A stretch of DNA of 9,017 nucleotides, taken from contig CAMLMV010000093.1 in NCBI GenBank assembly GCA_946481275.1, positions 1-9,017 of the forward strand, written 5' to 3'. A model generated the notes under the pieces. The model searched no databases, was not told the DNA's origin, and was given only the letters and a program-made list of their open reading frames with translations. Source of the DNA: an uncultured Massilia sp. (GTDB lineage: Bacteria > Pseudomonadota > Gammaproteobacteria > Burkholderiales > Burkholderiaceae). The position numbers and the translations under genes were made by a program. Positions 7,497-9,017 of the stretch are shown in pieces (position 1 is the stretch's first letter; each line of letters opens with the position of its first letter).

Positions 7497-8405
7497 TTAC
7501 TGCTTGGCAGCAGCCATCTGGGCTGCCACTTCCGCTGCGAAGTCGTCGACTTTCTTCTCGATGCCTTCGCCGACCACGTACATCGTGAATGCTTTCACGG
7601 TGGTGTTGGCGGCCTTCAGCATCTGCTCGACGCTCTGCTTGTCGTTCTTCACGAATGCCTGGTTGAACAGCGACACTTCTTTCAGGTACTTCTGCACCGA
7701 ACCGTCGATACGCTTGGCGACGATCTCGGCCGATTGCGGCTGCTTGCCTTCGGCGACGGCCTTGTCGGCGTCTTCCTTGGCTTTCAGCTGAGCAACCGAA
7801 CGCTCTTTCTCGATCAGCTCGGCCGGCACTTGCTCTGCCGACAGGGAGACCGGCTTCATCGCGGCGATGTGCATCGCGACGTCTTTACCGACCTGCTCGT
7901 CCGCGCCGTCGTAGTCGACGATCACGCCGATGCGGTTGCCGTGCAGGTACGACGCCAGCTTGCCGGTGGTTTCGAAGCGCTGGAAGCGGCGAACGGTCAT
8001 ATTCTCGCCGATTTTGCCGATCAGTGCCGTACGCACGTCGTCGAAGGTCTTGCCGTCGACCGGCAGGGCGGCCAGGGCGGCGACGTCGGCCGGGTTGTTC
8101 TCGGCGACCAGCTTGGCAGCCAGGTTGGCCATGGCCATGAACTCGTCGTTCTTGGCGACGAAGTCGGTTTCGCTATTGATTTCGACCAGCGCGCCGACGT
8201 TGCCGGCGACGAAAGCCGTCACGACACCTTCAGCGGTGATACGGGCTGCCGCTTTCGATGCCTTGCCGCCCAGCTTGACGCGCAGGATCTCTTCGGCACG
8301 AGCCATGTCGCCTTCGGCTTCGTTCAGTGCCTTCTTGCATTCCATCATCGGTGCGTCGGTCTTGGCGCGCAGTTCGCCAACCATCGCTGCAGTAATCGCT
8401 GCCAT
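7497..8405 (-). CDS. tsf: Translation elongation factor Ts
   Basis: EF-Ts is the guanine-nucleotide exchange factor that releases GDP from EF-Tu during translation. From ATG 8405 it has 302 residues, somewhat longer than E. coli (283). The N-terminal UBA-like domain carries [16 protein letters not shown] (12-27), matching EF-Ts signature 1. [13 protein letters not shown] (75-87) matches signature 2, and its Thr-Asp-Phe-Val (80-83) is the element that in E. coli contacts EF-Tu and disturbs magnesium binding. The remaining core and dimerisation region is intact to the stop. An in-frame ATG at 8411 is only one base from AGGAG, while 8405 has the normal seven-base spacing, so I chose 8405. The gene is bounded by terminators on both sides. 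Confidence 0.98.
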   Translation of the reverse strand: MAAITAAMVGELRAKTDAPMMECKKALNEAEGDMARAEEILRVKLGGKASKAAARITAEGVVTAFVAGNVGALVEINSETDFVAKNDEFMAMANLAAKLVAENNPADVAALAALPVDGKTFDDVRTALIGKIGENMTVRRFQRFETTGKLASYLHGNRIGVIVDYDGADEQVGKDVAMHIAAMKPVSLSAEQVPAELIEKERSVAQLKAKEDADKAVAEGKQPQSAEIVAKRIDGSVQKYLKEVSLFNQAFVKNDKQSVEQMLKAANTTVKAFTMYVVGEGIEKKVDDFAAEVAAQMAAAKQ

Positions 8406-8412
8406 GTTCATT

Positions 8413-8428
8413 CTCCTAAAAGTAGGAG
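8413..8428 (-). promoter_or_regulatory. Hairpin containing the tsf Shine-Dalgarno
   Basis: In the mRNA sense CTCCTA (8428-8423) pairs perfectly with TAGGAG (8418-8413) around a four-base loop CTTT. The 3' arm contains the AGGAG Shine-Dalgarno (8417-8413), seven bases before the tsf ATG at 8405. The pairing is visible directly. That it lowers or regulates tsf translation is inference, as a six-base-pair stem may be opened easily. Confidence 0.55.
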
Positions 8429-8453
8429 CAAGCCGCCGTCTGCGACGTCTTGC
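8428..8453 (-). other. Second hairpin in the tsf leader
   Basis: GCAAG (8453-8449) can pair with CTTGC (8432-8428), with an inner four-base-pair stem CGTC/GACG (8447-8444 with 8440-8437) around a three-base loop and an asymmetric internal loop between. It abuts the hairpin holding the tsf Shine-Dalgarno and shares base 8428 with it, so the two compete only at that pair. The role is unknown. Confidence 0.35.
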
Positions 8454-8456
8454 ATA

Positions 8457-8485
8457 TTATTAATCTGTTCAGGAATTGCTTACAA
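8457..8485 (-). promoter_or_regulatory. Possible weak tsf promoter
   Basis: An AT-rich patch, unusual for this GC-rich window, lies between the rpsB terminator and tsf. TTGTAA (8485-8480, four of six matches to the sigma-70 -35 box) is followed after 17 bases by TAATAA (8462-8457, three of six matches to the -10 box). TAATAT at 8459-8454 is an alternative -10 with a 20-base spacer. The -35 overlaps the T-run of the terminator. The spacing is good but the boxes are weak. Confidence 0.3.
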
Positions 8486-8520
8486 AAAGGGGCGCTCGAT
8501 CTTAGGCTCGGCGCCCCTTT
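8484..8520 (-). terminator. Rho-independent terminator after rpsB
   Basis: AAAGGGGCGC (8520-8511) pairs with GCGCCCCTTT (8495-8486) as ten perfect pairs around a 15-base loop that can add CGA/TCG pairing. The final T residues run on to give five T in a row. It lies 30 bases after the rpsB stop. A terminator between rpsB and tsf is known from E. coli, where it lets part of transcription continue into tsf; similar attenuation here is inferred. Confidence 0.87.
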
Positions 8521-8550
8521 ACAGCTCAGCGGGCCGTGACCCGCGGGCAA

Positions 8551-9017
8551 TTAAGCTTGCTCGGAAACTTCGACGAAGTCGTCAGCCGACTTGACCATCT
8601 CGGCGACTTCGTTGGTCGCGTTGGCGCGGCCTTCCAGGATCGCATCGGCGACGCCGCGTGCGTACAGGGTGATGGCCTTCGACGAGTCGTCGTTGCCCGG
8701 GATGACGTGCGAGACGCCTTCCGGCGAGTGGTTCGTGTCGACCACGCCGATGACCGGGATGCCCAGCTTGCCGGCTTCGGTGACGGCGCCCTTGTGGTAG
8801 CCGACGTCCACGACGAAGATCGCGTCCGGCACGCCCTGCAGGTCCTTGATGCCGCCGATCGATTTCTGCAGCTTTTCCAGTTCGCGCGAGAACATCAGCG
8901 CTTCTTTCTTGCTCATCTTCTCGACTTCGCCCGACTCGATGGCGGCTTCCATGTCCTTCAGGCGCTTGATCGAGGTCTTGATGGTCTTGAAGTTGGTCAG
9001 CATGCCGCCCAGCCAGC
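8551..9017 (-). CDS. rpsB: 30S ribosomal protein S2, 5' end beyond window
   Basis: S2 is a late-assembling protein of the small ribosomal subunit, at the head-body junction, and is needed for S1 binding. The C-terminal 154 or so residues are present, of a protein usually near 245. The open frame continues past the ATG at 9003 to the window edge as [19 protein letters not shown], which is internal S2 sequence, so 9003 is not the start. The second S2 signature region follows ([20 protein letters not shown], then [19 protein letters not shown]), then [23 protein letters not shown]. The TAA stop is at 8553-8551. It is the first gene of the cluster seen here and is followed by a strong terminator. 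Confidence 0.97.
   Translation of the reverse strand, partial: WLGGMLTNFKTIKTSIKRLKDMEAAIESGEVEKMSKKEALMFSRELEKLQKSIGGIKDLQGVPDAIFVVDVGYHKGAVTEAGKLGIPVIGVVDTNHSPEGVSHVIPGNDDSSKAITLYARGVADAILEGRANATNEVAEMVKSADDFVEVSEQA

Noticed and set aside
1..9017. Mobile elements, CRISPR arrays, tRNA or rRNA genes, defence or novel multi-gene systems
   Set aside because: No transposase, integrase, regularly spaced repeats or RNA-gene features were seen; the window is filled by nine core genes with short gaps.

Overview
The window looks like a chromosomal segment of a GC-rich betaproteobacterium, most likely a Massilia-like member of the Oxalobacteraceae or a relative in the Burkholderiales. This rests on the high GC content, on the wording of EF-Ts and S2 (for example [16 protein letters not shown] in EF-Ts), and on gene order. 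No marker allows a species call. All nine genes lie on the minus strand, so transcription runs from high to low coordinates.

In transcription order the genes are rpsB (5' end beyond the window), tsf, pyrH, frr, uppS, cdsA, dxr, rseP and bamA (3' end beyond the window). This is a core bacterial cluster joining translation with envelope construction. S2, EF-Ts and ribosome recycling factor serve the ribosome, and PyrH makes UDP for RNA and cell-wall precursors. Dxr opens the MEP isoprenoid pathway, and its C5 units feed UppS, which makes the undecaprenyl carrier lipid. CdsA makes CDP-diacylglycerol for phospholipids. RseP is the site-2 protease of the envelope-stress response, and BamA is the core of the outer-membrane protein insertion machine.

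The right part (about 7400-9017) is punctuated. rpsB and tsf are each followed by a clear rho-independent terminator (8484-8520 and 7467-7489), and the tsf leader carries hairpins, one of which contains its Shine-Dalgarno sequence. pyrH and frr are closely spaced. A 124-base gap with a terminator-like hairpin separates frr from uppS, and uppS and cdsA are only 6 bases apart. The cdsA-dxr gap (121 bases) and the rseP-bamA gap (134 bases) hold inverted repeats without T-tracts. No gene-free stretch exceeds 300 bases.

I found no mobile elements, CRISPR arrays, tRNA or rRNA genes, accessory islands or unrecognised genes. All proteins have normal length and intact key motifs. The window is ordinary core genome, and the observations worth a second look are RNA structures in the gaps between genes. 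I see no evidence for a previously undescribed system.
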